DNA from: Acidobacteriota bacterium
GTDB lineage: Bacteria > Acidobacteriota > Terriglobia > Bryobacterales > Bryobacteraceae
NCBI GenBank assembly: GCA_026394055.1
Contig: JAPKYZ010000098.1
Span: forward strand, 1-64,000
Direction: 5' to 3'
Length of the DNA: 64,000 nt
The translations under genes and the position numbers were made by a program. The notes under the pieces were generated by a model. It did no database searches. It saw nothing but the letters and a program-made list of their open reading frames with translations, and had not been told where the DNA came from. Position 1 is the stretch's first letter; the number at the start of each line of letters is the position of its first letter. Shown here piece by piece: positions 6,961 to 16,392 of the stretch.

Positions 6961-8342
6961 ACCAGGCCGGCGGCCAGCTCCTGGATGCGGGCCCACGTTT
7001 GGGCGATGTCGTCGCGGGTGGTCATGTAGTTGCCGATGGCGAAGCGGAGCACGTACTGGCCATTCTGCACCGTGTGGGCGATGAAGGCAAAGCCGGACTG
7101 GTTGAGCGCATCGAGCAACTGCTGATTCACTTCATTCGCCGCCTTCAGCCGGAAGCAGACCAGCGAGAAGTGGGTGGGTGCGGAGATCTCAAACCGAGGG
7201 TCCGCCTCAATCTGCTGCCGCAGCCATTGCGCATCGGCGTTGTGGCGGCGGATCATCTCCGCTATCCCTTCACGGCCGTAGCTGCGCATCACGAACCACA
7301 GCTTCAGCGCCCGGAACCGGCGGCCGAGGGCGACGGAGTAGTCCATGTAGTTCAGCATGCGCGGGTCCGCTGCGGTGCGCAGGTACTCGGGCGTCAGGCC
7401 GATGGCGTCGCTGAGCGCTTCTTTGTGGCGCAGGTACAGTACGCTGACATCCACCGTGGTGAGCATCCACTTGTGGGGATTGATGACGATCGAATCGGCG
7501 TGATCCCAGCCAGCGAAGTGAGGCGCGCATTCGGGCAGCATGGCGGCTGGGCCGGCGTAGGCGGCATCGACGTGGATCCACATGCCGTAGTGGCGGGCGA
7601 GGGTGATCACTTGGGCGATCGGGTCCACGGAGGCGGTGGGGGTGGCACCGACGCAGGCCACGACACAGCAGGGCACGCGGCCTTCGGTGAGGTCCTTCTG
7701 GATGGCCGCTTCCAGCAGATCGAGGCGGAGGGCGAAATTCTCGTCGGTCGAGATCTTGCGGACGTTATCCTCGCCGAAGCCGAGCGCGAGGGCGCCTTTC
7801 TCGATGGAGGAGTGCGCCTGGTCGCTGGTGTAGACCACCAGGTCGTGCCGGGCGCCGTGGTGGCGGGTATCGGGCACGACGAACTGCCGGGCGGCGATCA
7901 AGGCATGCAGGGTCGAAACAGAGGCCGTGTCGTAGATGATGCCGAAGTACTCAGGCGGCAGGCCCAGCCACTCGCGCAACCAGCCGAGCGTCACTTGCTC
8001 CAGTTCGGTGAGCGCGGGGCCAGACTTCCACAGGATGCCGTTCTGGTTGATGGCCGCGGCGAGGAACTCGGCCAGAATCGAGGGCGGCGGGGACGAGATC
8101 GCAAAGTAGCTGAAGAAGCGCGGATGGTTCCACAGCGTTGAGCCCGAGAGGATCTGCGACTCGAAGTCTTGCATGATCTGCTCGAACGGCTCCGCCGTGT
8201 CGGGGGCGTGCGCAGGCAGGCGGTCGAACACTTCGCCGGGCTTGACGTCGGGCAGGACGCGGCGGTCGCGGACGGTTTCCAGATAGTTGGCGATCCACTC
8301 CACCATCTCGTGGCCGTGGCGCCGGAAGTCGTTGGGGTTCAT
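6957..8342 (-). CDS. PLP-dependent group II decarboxylase (aromatic L-amino acid decarboxylase-like)
   Basis: A 461-residue fold-type I PLP enzyme related to DOPA/tyrosine/tryptophan decarboxylases. PLP contacts are recognisable: His178 (DQAHSSIEKGA), Asp259 (HVDAAYAG) and the Schiff-base Lys291 (NPHKWMLTTVD). The flexible catalytic loop keeps Tyr332 (LNYMDYSVALGRRFRALK), which favours decarboxylation over the oxidative deamination seen when Phe replaces it. Length matches the family. Substrate, aromatic amino acid or other, cannot be fixed from sequence. It heads a minus-strand unit with pyrD and ridA and is divergent from the Gfo/Idh/MocA gene. Confidence 0.9.
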   Translation of the reverse strand: MNPNDFRRHGHEMVEWIANYLETVRDRRVLPDVKPGEVFDRLPAHAPDTAEPFEQIMQDFESQILSGSTLWNHPRFFSYFAISSPPPSILAEFLAAAINQNGILWKSGPALTELEQVTLGWLREWLGLPPEYFGIIYDTASVSTLHALIAARQFVVPDTRHHGARHDLVVYTSDQAHSSIEKGALALGFGEDNVRKISTDENFALRLDLLEAAIQKDLTEGRVPCCVVACVGATPTASVDPIAQVITLARHYGMWIHVDAAYAGPAAMLPECAPHFAGWDHADSIVINPHKWMLTTVDVSVLYLRHKEALSDAIGLTPEYLRTAADPRMLNYMDYSVALGRRFRALKLWFVMRSYGREGIAEMIRRHNADAQWLRQQIEADPRFEISAPTHFSLVCFRLKAANEVNQQLLDALNQSGFAFIAHTVQNGQYVLRFAIGNYMTTRDDIAQTWARIQELAAGLV

Positions 8343-8442
8343 TGGTGCCTTACTGGGCGATCAAGATTTGTGCGGCCCGGGCCATTCCCGCGTGCGGCCA
8401 CAGTTCGTGATCACCATCTCTTTAATGTATGATGCTGGCACG

Positions 8443-9696
8443 ATGAGCGATTACGGTCCCTCAAGAAGACAGTTGTTAACAGGAGCTGCGACGGCCTTCA
8501 CCATTTTGAAGCCGGAACTGGTGCGCGGTGCGGGCAACGAGAAGTTGACGGCCGGGCTGGTGGGTGCCGGCGGACGCGGGCGGCAGGCCGTCGTCGATCT
8601 GATGACCGGCAGCGAGAATGTGGAACTGGTCAGCATGGGTGACCTGTTCGAGGACAAGCTGGAGCAGAATCTGGCGTGGCTGAAAGATGCCCAGCGCCAC
8701 CCTCGCATCCAGGACCGCTTGAAGGTAGACCCCGACAAGCGCTTCACCGGCTTTGATGCCTACCAGAAGGTGATCAACTCCGGCGTCGACATCGTGATGC
8801 TCTGCACGCCGCCCGGCTGGCGGCCGATGCATTTCGAGGCGGCGGTGGAAGCGGGCAAGCACGTCTTTTGCGAAAAGCCTTTTGGGACCGATCCGGTGGG
8901 CGTGCGGCGCTTTATGGCGGCGGCGAAGAAGTCCGAGGAGAAAAAGCTCACCGTCATGTCCGGCGCCCAGCGGCGTCACCAGCGGGAGTATGTCGAGACG
9001 GTGGAGAAAATTCGCCAGGGGGAGATCGGCGATATCCGAGCGCTTTACGCGTATTGGGTAGGAACGCCGGTGATCCAGCAAAAGGGGCGGGACCCCAAGT
9101 GGGCCGACATGACCTGGCAGCACCGCAACTGGTACAGCTTTGTCTGGATCTCGGGTGATCAGATTGTGGAGCAGCATCTGCACAACATCGATGTGGCCAA
9201 CTGGGTGATGGGGACGCACCCGATCAAGGTGAATGCCACCGGCGGCGCCGTCTGGCGGCCGAAGGAAGAGCTCTACGGCAACATCTATGACCACATCGCC
9301 TCCGACTTTGAGTACCCCAACGGCGTACGCCTATCGAGCTACTGCCGCCAGTTTCCGCGGGGGCTCTATTCGAATATCAGTGAGCTGGTGGTGGGCTCAA
9401 AGAAAAGCTCCAACGCGCGCGACCTGGGCGGCAAGGGCGAGAACCCCTACGTCACCGAGCATACGGCGATGGTGAAATCGATTCGGGGGGACGGGCCCTA
9501 CATCAATCACGCGATGACCGTCGCGGAAAGCACGATGACCTGCATCATGGCGCGGGAGAGCGCCTATTCGGGGCTGGAGATCACTTGGGACATGATCATG
9601 AACTCCAAACTGGACCTGATGCCGAAGCAGCACAGTTACGATGCCAAGGTGGAGGTGCCGCCCCTGCCGGTACCGGGCACCTACAAGTTCATATGA
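8443..9696 (+). CDS. Gfo/Idh/MocA family oxidoreductase, Tat-exported type
   Basis: A 417-residue NAD(P)-dependent sugar or cyclitol oxidoreductase-like protein. A twin-Arg N-terminus (SRRQLLTGAATAF) precedes a Rossmann fold with GLVGAGGRGR (39-47) and the family's EKP motif (144-146, CEKPFGTD). The C-terminal half is the usual mixed alpha/beta substrate domain with the NIDVANWVMG segment. Exported members with a Tat signal are common in Acidobacteria and Planctomycetes and are associated with polysaccharide-derived sugars. ATG 8443 is chosen because it places the twin-Arg motif at the N-terminus; upstream in-frame starts add an unlikely leader. It overlaps or adjoins the ADP-ribosylglycohydrolase gene. 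Confidence 0.88.
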   Translation: MSDYGPSRRQLLTGAATAFTILKPELVRGAGNEKLTAGLVGAGGRGRQAVVDLMTGSENVELVSMGDLFEDKLEQNLAWLKDAQRHPRIQDRLKVDPDKRFTGFDAYQKVINSGVDIVMLCTPPGWRPMHFEAAVEAGKHVFCEKPFGTDPVGVRRFMAAAKKSEEKKLTVMSGAQRRHQREYVETVEKIRQGEIGDIRALYAYWVGTPVIQQKGRDPKWADMTWQHRNWYSFVWISGDQIVEQHLHNIDVANWVMGTHPIKVNATGGAVWRPKEELYGNIYDHIASDFEYPNGVRLSSYCRQFPRGLYSNISELVVGSKKSSNARDLGGKGENPYVTEHTAMVKSIRGDGPYINHAMTVAESTMTCIMARESAYSGLEITWDMIMNSKLDLMPKQHSYDAKVEVPPLPVPGTYKFI

Positions 9697-9743
9697 TAGG
9701 AAGTACCGCCCCAACCGGGGCTGGTAAGGAAAGAGAAGGCTCG

Positions 9744-10688
9744 ATGACCGCGAGCCGCGCCATGAACATTGACCGACGATCACGATTCCGGGGCAGCCTG
9801 CTAGGGCTCGCCTGCGGAGACGCTCTGGGGGCACCCATTGAGTTTATGCGGCCGGATCACTTCCATCCGGTCACCGATTTCCGCGGCGGCGGCGCGTTTG
9901 GCGTCCGGCCGGGGCAGTGGACCGATGACACCTCCATGGCGCTCTGCCTGGCCGATAGTCTGATTGAGTGCCGGGGTTTCGATCCGCGGGACCAAATGGA
10001 ACGATACACGCGCTGGTATCAGGATGGCTATTTGTCCAGCCATGGCCAGTGTTTCGATATCGGCTCCACCACGCAGGCCTCGCTCGACCAGTTTGCCCGC
10101 ACCGGTGAGCCGTACGCTGGACCGGATTCGCCGGGTACGGCCGGCAATGGCTGCCTGATGCGGCTGGCTCCGGTGGCGATGTTTTACTGCGAAGCGCCGG
10201 CCGAGGCGGTGGAGAAAGCAGCTTTGAGCGCTCGAACCACCCACGGCACCATCGAGTGTCTCGACGCCTGCCGCTTCTATGCCTGGCTGCTGACGCGGGC
10301 GCTGCACGGCGAGGGGAAGGAAAGCCTCCTGGCACCCAAGCCGTGGCCGTTTGCGCCGCTGTGCGAAAAGGTGGCGGAAGTGGCGGCCGGGTCTTACTGG
10401 CGCAAGGAGCCGCCGCAGATCCAGGGCACCGGCTACATCATCGAATCGCTAGAAGCGGCTCTCTGGGCTTTTGACCGGGGGACGGACTTTGCCGACTGCG
10501 TTCGCAAAGCGGCCAACCTGGGCCACGATACCGATACGACGGCCGCCATCTGCGGCCAGATCGCCGGGGCGCACTTTGGCGAAGAGGGGATTCCCCGGTA
10601 TTGGCTGGCGGAGCTGGATTGGACGGAGAAGATCCGAGCGATGGCCGATTCTCTGCACGAGTTGGCCAGTTTGCCCCAGGCGGCTTGA
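9744..10688 (+). CDS. ADP-ribosylglycohydrolase family protein
   Basis: A 314-residue all-helical ADP-ribosyl-hydrolase (DraG/ARH-like). The two metal-binding motifs are present: GQWTDDTSMAL (TDDTS 60-64) and LGHDTDTTAAICGQIAGA (262-265), expected to hold two Mg2+ or Mn2+ ions. Such enzymes remove ADP-ribose from proteins or small molecules; the target is unknown. ATG 9744 is preferred because it has GAGAAGG 5 nt upstream; an ATG at 9693 overlapping the previous TGA (ATGA) would give a 17-residue longer product. Probably co-transcribed with the preceding oxidoreductase. Confidence 0.9.
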   Translation: MTASRAMNIDRRSRFRGSLLGLACGDALGAPIEFMRPDHFHPVTDFRGGGAFGVRPGQWTDDTSMALCLADSLIECRGFDPRDQMERYTRWYQDGYLSSHGQCFDIGSTTQASLDQFARTGEPYAGPDSPGTAGNGCLMRLAPVAMFYCEAPAEAVEKAALSARTTHGTIECLDACRFYAWLLTRALHGEGKESLLAPKPWPFAPLCEKVAEVAAGSYWRKEPPQIQGTGYIIESLEAALWAFDRGTDFADCVRKAANLGHDTDTTAAICGQIAGAHFGEEGIPRYWLAELDWTEKIRAMADSLHELASLPQAA

Positions 10689-10753
10689 GGCCCGAGCAGA
10701 CGCGGAAATGCCCGGGCTCCCGGTGGGGGAGCGCCGGGCGGTGTTCAACAGCT

Positions 10754-11122
10754 TTAGTGGACGCCCAGGCGTTCGCTGGCGCGATCGGCCAAGCTGCGCG
10801 GGTCCAGCAAATGCATGGGGCGGAACATCCGGGAGGTCCAGCGGACACCCGGGTCGAACTGAATGCCCACGAAATAGCCGATTTCGCGGAACGTGCAGTA
10901 GCGGACTTCGCCACTCAACGTGCCCTTGGTGACCGTAAACCGCACTTTGGTACCGGGCGTGATTTGCTGTTCAATCTGCAGGCAGGCGCCTGACAGCGAG
11001 ATGTCTTCGAGGTTCGCCATGGTCCGGCGGGTCCGGCCAACCGGATCGGTCCATTCCAGTGGCACTAAATCAGCACACAACATTCTGGGGTTTACGCGCT
11101 GTTCGCTCATTTCCAGTTTCAT
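10754..11122 (-). CDS. PilZ-domain protein
   Basis: A 122-residue single-domain protein. The N-terminal RVNPRM (RxxxR-type) and the later DISLSGACLQI (D/NxSxxG) form the two c-di-GMP-binding motifs of PilZ domains, and VGIQFDP matches the terminal beta strand. It probably acts as a c-di-GMP receptor with an unknown output. The first motif is RVNPR rather than the canonical RxxxR with surrounding RRxxxR, so ligand binding is likely but not certain. It stands alone, convergent with the preceding gene. Confidence 0.8.
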   Translation of the reverse strand: MKLEMSEQRVNPRMLCADLVPLEWTDPVGRTRRTMANLEDISLSGACLQIEQQITPGTKVRFTVTKGTLSGEVRYCTFREIGYFVGIQFDPGVRWTSRMFRPMHLLDPRSLADRASERLGVH

Positions 11123-11202
11123 CGGCTACTCAGTAAGCGCACTTTAGAGCGAACCGACAGCATTTTTTCAAGTGACGGAAAATTGTCACCTCGCGCCCGC
11201 CC

Positions 11203-13251
11203 TCAGGCCAACTTGAGCGGCAACGAGCGCAGCCGCTTCCCGGTGGCGTCGAAAATCGCGTTGGCCACCGCCGGAGCGACGGCGACAATGGGTGTCTCCC
11301 CGGCCCCGGCAGACGGCAGATCCGGGCGATTCACTAAAACGACGTCGATCTCGGGCACATCACTGAAGCGCGGCACGCGGTACTTGGAGAGGCGCGGGTT
11401 GAGGATGCGCCCGCCGGCGAAATCGATGGACTCAAACAACGCTCCGCCAATGCCCATGATCGTGCCGCCCACCACCTGGTTCTTCAACTGATCGGGATTC
11501 ACGATAGCGCCGCATTCAAACGACTGGACGATGCGATCAATCCGCACGCGGCCGTTCGCCACCGTCACCTCGACGCAGGCTGAGACGTACCCGCCCTTAT
11601 CAAAGCCGGCCATCATGCCGAAGCCCTGGCCGGGGCGCTGCTTGGCCCGGCCCCAGCGGAAACGTTCGGTGGCCGCGTTGATGACGGCTTGCAGGCGCGG
11701 ATCGGTGGCGTTCTTCAGGCGGAAGGCCGCGGGCTCCAGGCCCAGGGCGTGGGCGAGCTCGTCCATGTGCGACTCGCGGGCAAAGTGATTGGCCGTGGCC
11801 GCCAGCCCGCGATACGATCCCTGACGCAACGGGGAATCCACCTCGTGAAATTCGGCCACTTGATTCGGAATGTTGTACGGACTGCGGAGCGCGGCCCGGC
11901 CGGAGTTGTAGTTGTGGAACTGCCACGCCGTAATCACGCCATCCTTTTGGGCGCCGCTGCGGACGTCGATCACGGCGGCCGGGCGGAAGTAGGCCCAGGT
12001 GAACTCCTCTTCCCGGGTCCATTGGAGCTTTACCGGCTTCCCCGCCGCCTTCGCCAGTCGAGCCGCTTCGACGGCGCATTCGCCGGAATGTTTGCCGCCG
12101 TAGCCGGAGCCCGTGGGCGGCACGATCACCCGGACCTTCTCCTTCGGCAAGCCGAACGCTTCGGCCAATTCCGTCTGTACGCCAAAAGGAACCTGGGTGC
12201 CGGTAGAGACCGTGAGTTGATCGCCTTCCCAGTGAGCCACCGCGCACCGTGGCTCAAGGGGAGTGTGGGCGATATAGGCGGCCATATAAGAGGCTTCCAC
12301 CTGGACTTCGGCCACCACCGGCGGCAGTGCAGCGGAAGCAGGGTGCGTCTTCAGCCAGGAAAAAATCTCGCGGGAGTTGGTTTGCGGCGGGACTTTCCAT
12401 TCTGTCTTGACGGCTGCCGCCGCGGCGGCCAGCTTGGCGGGGTCGTCCGCGACCACACCGACAAATTCGCCATCCCGGACGGCCAGCACACCCGGCATCT
12501 GCTGCGCCGGCTTCAAATCCGCGGAGACTAGTTGAGCCTTGAACGCCGAGGGCCGCACAATGCGGCCGTGGAGCAGGCCGGCCACGTTCAGATCAGAGGT
12601 GTACTTCTCCTGACCCGTGACGATGGCGCGCGCATTCACCTTGCCCAGATCGTGACCGGCGATCTTCCACTCCGCCGCCGGGGTCACTGCAACATCGGCG
12701 CGGATGGTGCGCGTCAGCTTCTGCCCTTTGGTGAGCTCACCAAAAGAAAGCGAGGCGCCGGAAGCGGGATGGTTGACGCGACCTTCGGCAACCACCAAGG
12801 CCGCGGCATCGGCCTGCCATCGTTGCGCCGCCAGTTCCGTCAACATCTGCCGCGCCACGGCCGCGGCTTTGCGCAGTTGGGGCGCCATGATGGGCGTGGT
12901 GCGGCTGCCGAAGGTCCCCATATCGTAGGGGGTAAGCCGGGTATCGCCCATGACCAGCGAAAAGGCGGCGGGGCTGGTGTGCAGCTCTTCGCCCACGGCT
13001 TGGGCGAGCGAAGTGCGGATGTTCTGGCCGAACTCCACTTTGCCCGTGTAGACCGTGATGGCGCCCGATTCAGCGATGTGGAGCCAGGCGGCGAGTTCCG
13101 GATTCTCCCGATCTTGAGCCTGGGCCTGCGTCAGGATCACCACCAGGCCGCCCCCCAAGATCTTGAAGAAGTCGCGGCGCCCGGGCGCGAACAGATACGC
13201 CGGACCCGCCCGGAGTTCGTAGCGTTCAATCTCGAGCTGTTCATCAGGCAT
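11203..13251 (-). CDS. Molybdenum hydroxylase large subunit (isoquinoline 1-oxidoreductase beta-like)
   Basis: A 682-residue xanthine oxidase family subunit carrying the molybdopterin cofactor. A Tat motif, RRDFFK (25-30), with a following hydrophobic stretch marks export to the periplasm, unlike cytoplasmic xanthine dehydrogenases. Later motifs include the Mo-domain segment GTFGSRTTP and the C-terminal GAGETP with Glu652 as the conserved active-site base. Its start overlaps by 8 bp the stop of the [2Fe-2S] subunit gene, so the two form one complex. The substrate (N-heterocycle or aldehyde) cannot be told. No cytochrome c partner or chaperone gene is adjacent. Confidence 0.9.
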   Translation of the reverse strand: MPDEQLEIERYELRAGPAYLFAPGRRDFFKILGGGLVVILTQAQAQDRENPELAAWLHIAESGAITVYTGKVEFGQNIRTSLAQAVGEELHTSPAAFSLVMGDTRLTPYDMGTFGSRTTPIMAPQLRKAAAVARQMLTELAAQRWQADAAALVVAEGRVNHPASGASLSFGELTKGQKLTRTIRADVAVTPAAEWKIAGHDLGKVNARAIVTGQEKYTSDLNVAGLLHGRIVRPSAFKAQLVSADLKPAQQMPGVLAVRDGEFVGVVADDPAKLAAAAAAVKTEWKVPPQTNSREIFSWLKTHPASAALPPVVAEVQVEASYMAAYIAHTPLEPRCAVAHWEGDQLTVSTGTQVPFGVQTELAEAFGLPKEKVRVIVPPTGSGYGGKHSGECAVEAARLAKAAGKPVKLQWTREEEFTWAYFRPAAVIDVRSGAQKDGVITAWQFHNYNSGRAALRSPYNIPNQVAEFHEVDSPLRQGSYRGLAATANHFARESHMDELAHALGLEPAAFRLKNATDPRLQAVINAATERFRWGRAKQRPGQGFGMMAGFDKGGYVSACVEVTVANGRVRIDRIVQSFECGAIVNPDQLKNQVVGGTIMGIGGALFESIDFAGGRILNPRLSKYRVPRFSDVPEIDVVLVNRPDLPSAGAGETPIVAVAPAVANAIFDATGKRLRSLPLKLA

Positions 13252-13696
13252 GTTTGGCCGCCAGTCTTACCGCTTCGACAATACGAGGATAGGTGCCGCA
13301 CCGGCAGATGTTGCCCTGGAGGGCGGACTTGATCTGTGCCGGAGTGGGGTCGGGGTTTTGTTTCAAGAGGCCGGCGGCGCTCATGATCATGCCCGCCGTG
13401 CAGAACCCGCACTGCAGCGCATCTTTGTCGATAAAGGCTTGTTGCACCGGGTGGAGGCGGCCGTCGCGTTCCAGGGCCTCAATGGTGGTGATCTGCTTGC
13501 CCTGCACGGCCTTCACCGGCGTCAGGCAGGACCGCACCGGGGCGCCATCCACCAGCACGGTGCAGGCGCCGCATTGCCCTTCGCCACAACCGTACTTGGT
13601 GCCGGTCAGGCCGAGCTCATCGCGCAGGACGTAGAGGAGCGGACGCTCTTCCGCACTCCGGATAGAGTGGCGCACCGCGTTGATCACGAGGTCCAT
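13244..13696 (-). CDS. Molybdenum hydroxylase [2Fe-2S] small subunit
   Basis: A 150-residue ferredoxin-type subunit. The plant-type [2Fe-2S] cluster ligands are Cys37, Cys42, Cys45 and Cys57 (YGCGEGQCGACTV), and the second helical cluster domain has Cys96, Cys99, Cys131 and Cys133 (CGFCTAGM, NICRCGTYPRI). It passes electrons from the Mo centre of the partner subunit. It lacks its own signal peptide, so it would be co-exported with the Tat-tagged large subunit, as known for this subfamily. It overlaps the large-subunit gene by 8 bp. Confidence 0.93.
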   Translation of the reverse strand: MDLVINAVRHSIRSAEERPLLYVLRDELGLTGTKYGCGEGQCGACTVLVDGAPVRSCLTPVKAVQGKQITTIEALERDGRLHPVQQAFIDKDALQCGFCTAGMIMSAAGLLKQNPDPTPAQIKSALQGNICRCGTYPRIVEAVRLAAKHA

Positions 13697-13796
13697 GCGG
13701 CTATCTTAGTTGACTCAGCGAATCGCGACCGCACTTTCACCCCAGCAATGGCGGCGACGGCGGCTGGAACATGGAGCGGCAGTTCCGCCTGCGAGG

Positions 13797-15554
13797 CTAG
13801 CCAGCTTGGTCTTCCTGGGCGCTTTCGATGAGGAAGGTGATGGCTTCGCCGAAGCCGGAGCTGCAGTAGATCTGCATTTTCAGTTCCGGGAAACCGCCGC
13901 CCGAATCTTCTTTCACATAGCTGAGCTCAAAGGAGCTAAGTGCCGTGCTCAAGATCGCTTGCAGCGGCATCGAGACCAGGTTGGGGTCGGCCAGACGGCG
14001 GGCCATGCCGCCGGTTTGGCGGGCGAGTTTCTCAAAATTGAGCACGGCGCCCGCTTCGGAGGCAGAAAGCTCCGGCGTCACCGTATGAATGCGGATCTGC
14101 GATTGCTCGGCCGCGCGCGCCTGGTTGGCGACATTGATGATGGCGATGGATTCCGGAGAGTCGGCCACCAGAATGAGATGGCGCGACCCGGGCGCCTCGG
14201 CCAGCACTTTCATCAGACGGCACAGCGCGCCATCGAGGTTGGGCGCTGCCTGGGCGGTGTTTCCCGGCTCAATGAAGAGGGCCGCGACGTCATCCTGGTT
14301 GTCGGTCAATTGGCCTACGGGCACCTTCAGCGCCTTGGCGCTGTCAGCCGGTCCGTTGTTCAGGTATCGCAGCACGGCCCACTGATCCCGGGGGCGCTTC
14401 AGCGGTACGCAGGCCGGGGCGGCGGCGGTGACGCCCAGCTGTACCGGATCGCCCGCGCTGCGAAAGGGCAGTGCGATGGCGATCGAAAGAATCTCCGGCA
14501 CATCCAGGGCCGTCACGCTGTAGTCCAACTCACATTCGCCGTCTTCGTACACGGCGACGTTGGTGGCCACCAGATGGTCGTCGGTCAACACGGCGGCTCG
14601 CTTGGCGTCCACCACCGAAAAGCGGACCCGCCGCTCACCAGTCGGCAACTGATTGGCGCTGGCCAGGTGGAGGTTGAGCGCACCGTAGCTAGCAAACAGG
14701 TCGCGCTGCTGCCGGATGCGGCGGATGGTCTGGAAGACGCTGGGGCGGATGGTGGCCTCCAGACGGCCCATGGCTTCGGTGAGCCAGGGGAGAAATCGCG
14801 GGTCGCCCAGATAGCCCATGGCCCACAGCGCCGTCACCACGAACGGTCCACGCTCCACTTTCGCCATCTCGATACTTCTGGCGATGGCGGCCGGATCACC
14901 GGCCCGGTACAGTCCCACGAGAGCGTTGCCCACGGTCCGTTGATGCTCGTCCTTCAGCGCCTCCCGGAACACTTTTTGGGCGTCGGCGGAGCGCTCCCCC
15001 CACAGCGATTCGACCGCGTTGGCTCGCACGCGGGCATCGGAGTGCGACAACTGCCGCTCCACCCAGCCGGCCTTCTGGTGCAAGCGGCCCAGCAACAGGG
15101 CGGCCTTGGACTTTAGGTAGAGGTCGCCGTCGCGCATCACCTGGGCCAACATCGCGGCCAGGCGGCTGGTGGGGGCGCCCAGCATCAAAACTTCCAACGT
15201 GCGCAGGAAGGCGGTCAGCGAATGCATCTCGCTTACTTTTTGGAGCAACGTGACGTCGAAGGCGGGGTCGGCGACCTTGGCCACTTTCAGCACTTCCGCT
15301 GCTTCTTCCACTGTCAGCAGACCCGGTTCCACCAAAGGCCTCACCAAAAGGTCCTTAGCCATCAGGAACGCCACCAGAAAGCTATTGCCGGGCCGATCCG
15401 CAAAGCCTTGTTTCAAAAGGGGTAAGCAATTCTCGAAGAAGCCTTCAGGATCCGACTGAAAGACCGACACCAGGGCCATCCGTCCGGCCTGGGCGTTCTG
15501 CGTAAAACGATGAAGGCTGCTGGCGATGGCGTTGCTAATGGACTCAACCGGCAC
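13797..15554 (-). CDS. HEAT-repeat protein with C-terminal VWA-like domain
   Basis: About 585 residues. The N-terminal half is helical with repeat units such as SHSDARVRANAVESLWG and YLKSKAALLLGRL, typical of HEAT repeats (protein-protein scaffolds). The last 200 residues look like the VWA-like domain seen in many acidobacterial proteins (HLILVADSPESIAIINVA, then IRIHTVTPELS), but an intact MIDAS DxSxS motif is not visible. The start is uncertain: GTG 15554 has GAGG 6 nt upstream and avoids deep overlap with cpsB; ATG 15479 is an alternative. It has no signal peptide. Its role is unknown; it follows the CpsB-type phosphatase on the same strand. Confidence 0.7.
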   Translation of the reverse strand: MPVESISNAIASSLHRFTQNAQAGRMALVSVFQSDPEGFFENCLPLLKQGFADRPGNSFLVAFLMAKDLLVRPLVEPGLLTVEEAAEVLKVAKVADPAFDVTLLQKVSEMHSLTAFLRTLEVLMLGAPTSRLAAMLAQVMRDGDLYLKSKAALLLGRLHQKAGWVERQLSHSDARVRANAVESLWGERSADAQKVFREALKDEHQRTVGNALVGLYRAGDPAAIARSIEMAKVERGPFVVTALWAMGYLGDPRFLPWLTEAMGRLEATIRPSVFQTIRRIRQQRDLFASYGALNLHLASANQLPTGERRVRFSVVDAKRAAVLTDDHLVATNVAVYEDGECELDYSVTALDVPEILSIAIALPFRSAGDPVQLGVTAAAPACVPLKRPRDQWAVLRYLNNGPADSAKALKVPVGQLTDNQDDVAALFIEPGNTAQAAPNLDGALCRLMKVLAEAPGSRHLILVADSPESIAIINVANQARAAEQSQIRIHTVTPELSASEAGAVLNFEKLARQTGGMARRLADPNLVSMPLQAILSTALSSFELSYVKEDSGGGFPELKMQIYCSSGFGEAITFLIESAQEDQAG

Positions 15555-15600
15555 GGAATCCTCATCGGACCAACCGGCACGGCTTGTGAATGTTACGAGA

Positions 15601-16377
15601 CTAGGACCAGAATTTCCACAGGGGCCGCTGCCGCTCGGACCCTCCGCGGGAGCCCCGCTCGGAGAGCGATGGCAGGGGGGCGCCGGTGAGGGTGGCGCGG
15701 GGATTGAGGACCAGCACTTGTTCGGCCCGTTGGGCGCCATAGCGGCTGGTCAACCACTCCTGCGCGGCGTCCAGGCGCGTGGTGCGATTCTCGGTGTCAT
15801 GGGCGTCGCTCGCCACAAAATGGACCGCCCGGGCATCGAGCAGATCCTCGCACATCTTTCGCGCGGTGGACCCAAACATCCCGGTCAACGATTGCGCGGT
15901 TACCTGCACCAGGCAGCCCGATGCGGCCCATTGCTTGACCACATCCACTTTGCCGCGCAGCAGAAAATAGCGCTCCGGGTGAGTGAGGATCGGCATCAGG
16001 CCGGCCCGCATCAGAGTCTCCACCACTTGGGGGACCGTCCGCAGCGGCACCTGTTCCGGCAGTTCGATCAGCAGGTAAGGGCCGGCATTGATGGAGTACC
16101 GGCGTGGATTTGCCAGCGCGTCCTGCACCAGGTCGTAATCAATGTGAAAGTCCGCCCCTTGGTGGATGGTGATCCCGGCCGGGGCCGCCGCCCGTGCGGC
16201 CGCCAGACGCTCGGCCACCGCCGCCGGATCAAAGGTATAGGTCGGGCTGGCGTGCGGGGTGGCGACGATGTCGGTGGTGCCAGCCGCCACTGCCTGGGCC
16301 AACATCTCGATCGTTGTCTCCATGGAAGGAGACCCGTCATCAAGCCCTGGCAGAATATGGCTGTGAATGTCGACCAA
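15601..16377 (-). CDS. CpsB/YwqE-type PHP-family protein tyrosine phosphatase
   Basis: A 258-residue PHP-fold metal-dependent phosphatase. Metal-binding motifs are HSHILPGLDDG at the N-terminus, ATPHASP, ILTHPERY and SDAHD. Members dephosphorylate BY-kinases that control capsule or exopolysaccharide export. The start is TTG 16377, the only in-frame start after an upstream TAG, directly before the conserved VDIHSH. No BY-kinase or Wzx/Wza gene lies beside it here; neighbours are a HEAT protein and two envelope-type proteins, so its partner must be elsewhere. Confidence 0.88.
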   Translation of the reverse strand: MVDIHSHILPGLDDGSPSMETTIEMLAQAVAAGTTDIVATPHASPTYTFDPAAVAERLAAARAAAPAGITIHQGADFHIDYDLVQDALANPRRYSINAGPYLLIELPEQVPLRTVPQVVETLMRAGLMPILTHPERYFLLRGKVDVVKQWAASGCLVQVTAQSLTGMFGSTARKMCEDLLDARAVHFVASDAHDTENRTTRLDAAQEWLTSRYGAQRAEQVLVLNPRATLTGAPLPSLSERGSRGGSERQRPLWKFWS

Positions 16378-16392
16378 AGCGGCCCGCCGAAA

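Noticed and set aside
6999..8141. A 380-codon plus-strand frame over the PLP decarboxylase gene
   Set aside because: The minus strand has all catalytic motifs of the decarboxylase; the plus frame is its high-GC shadow.
13710..15116. A 468-codon plus-strand frame over the HEAT/VWA-like gene
   Set aside because: Composition rich in Arg, Gly, His and Gln, no recognisable family; the minus-strand frame has HEAT repeats and fits its neighbours.
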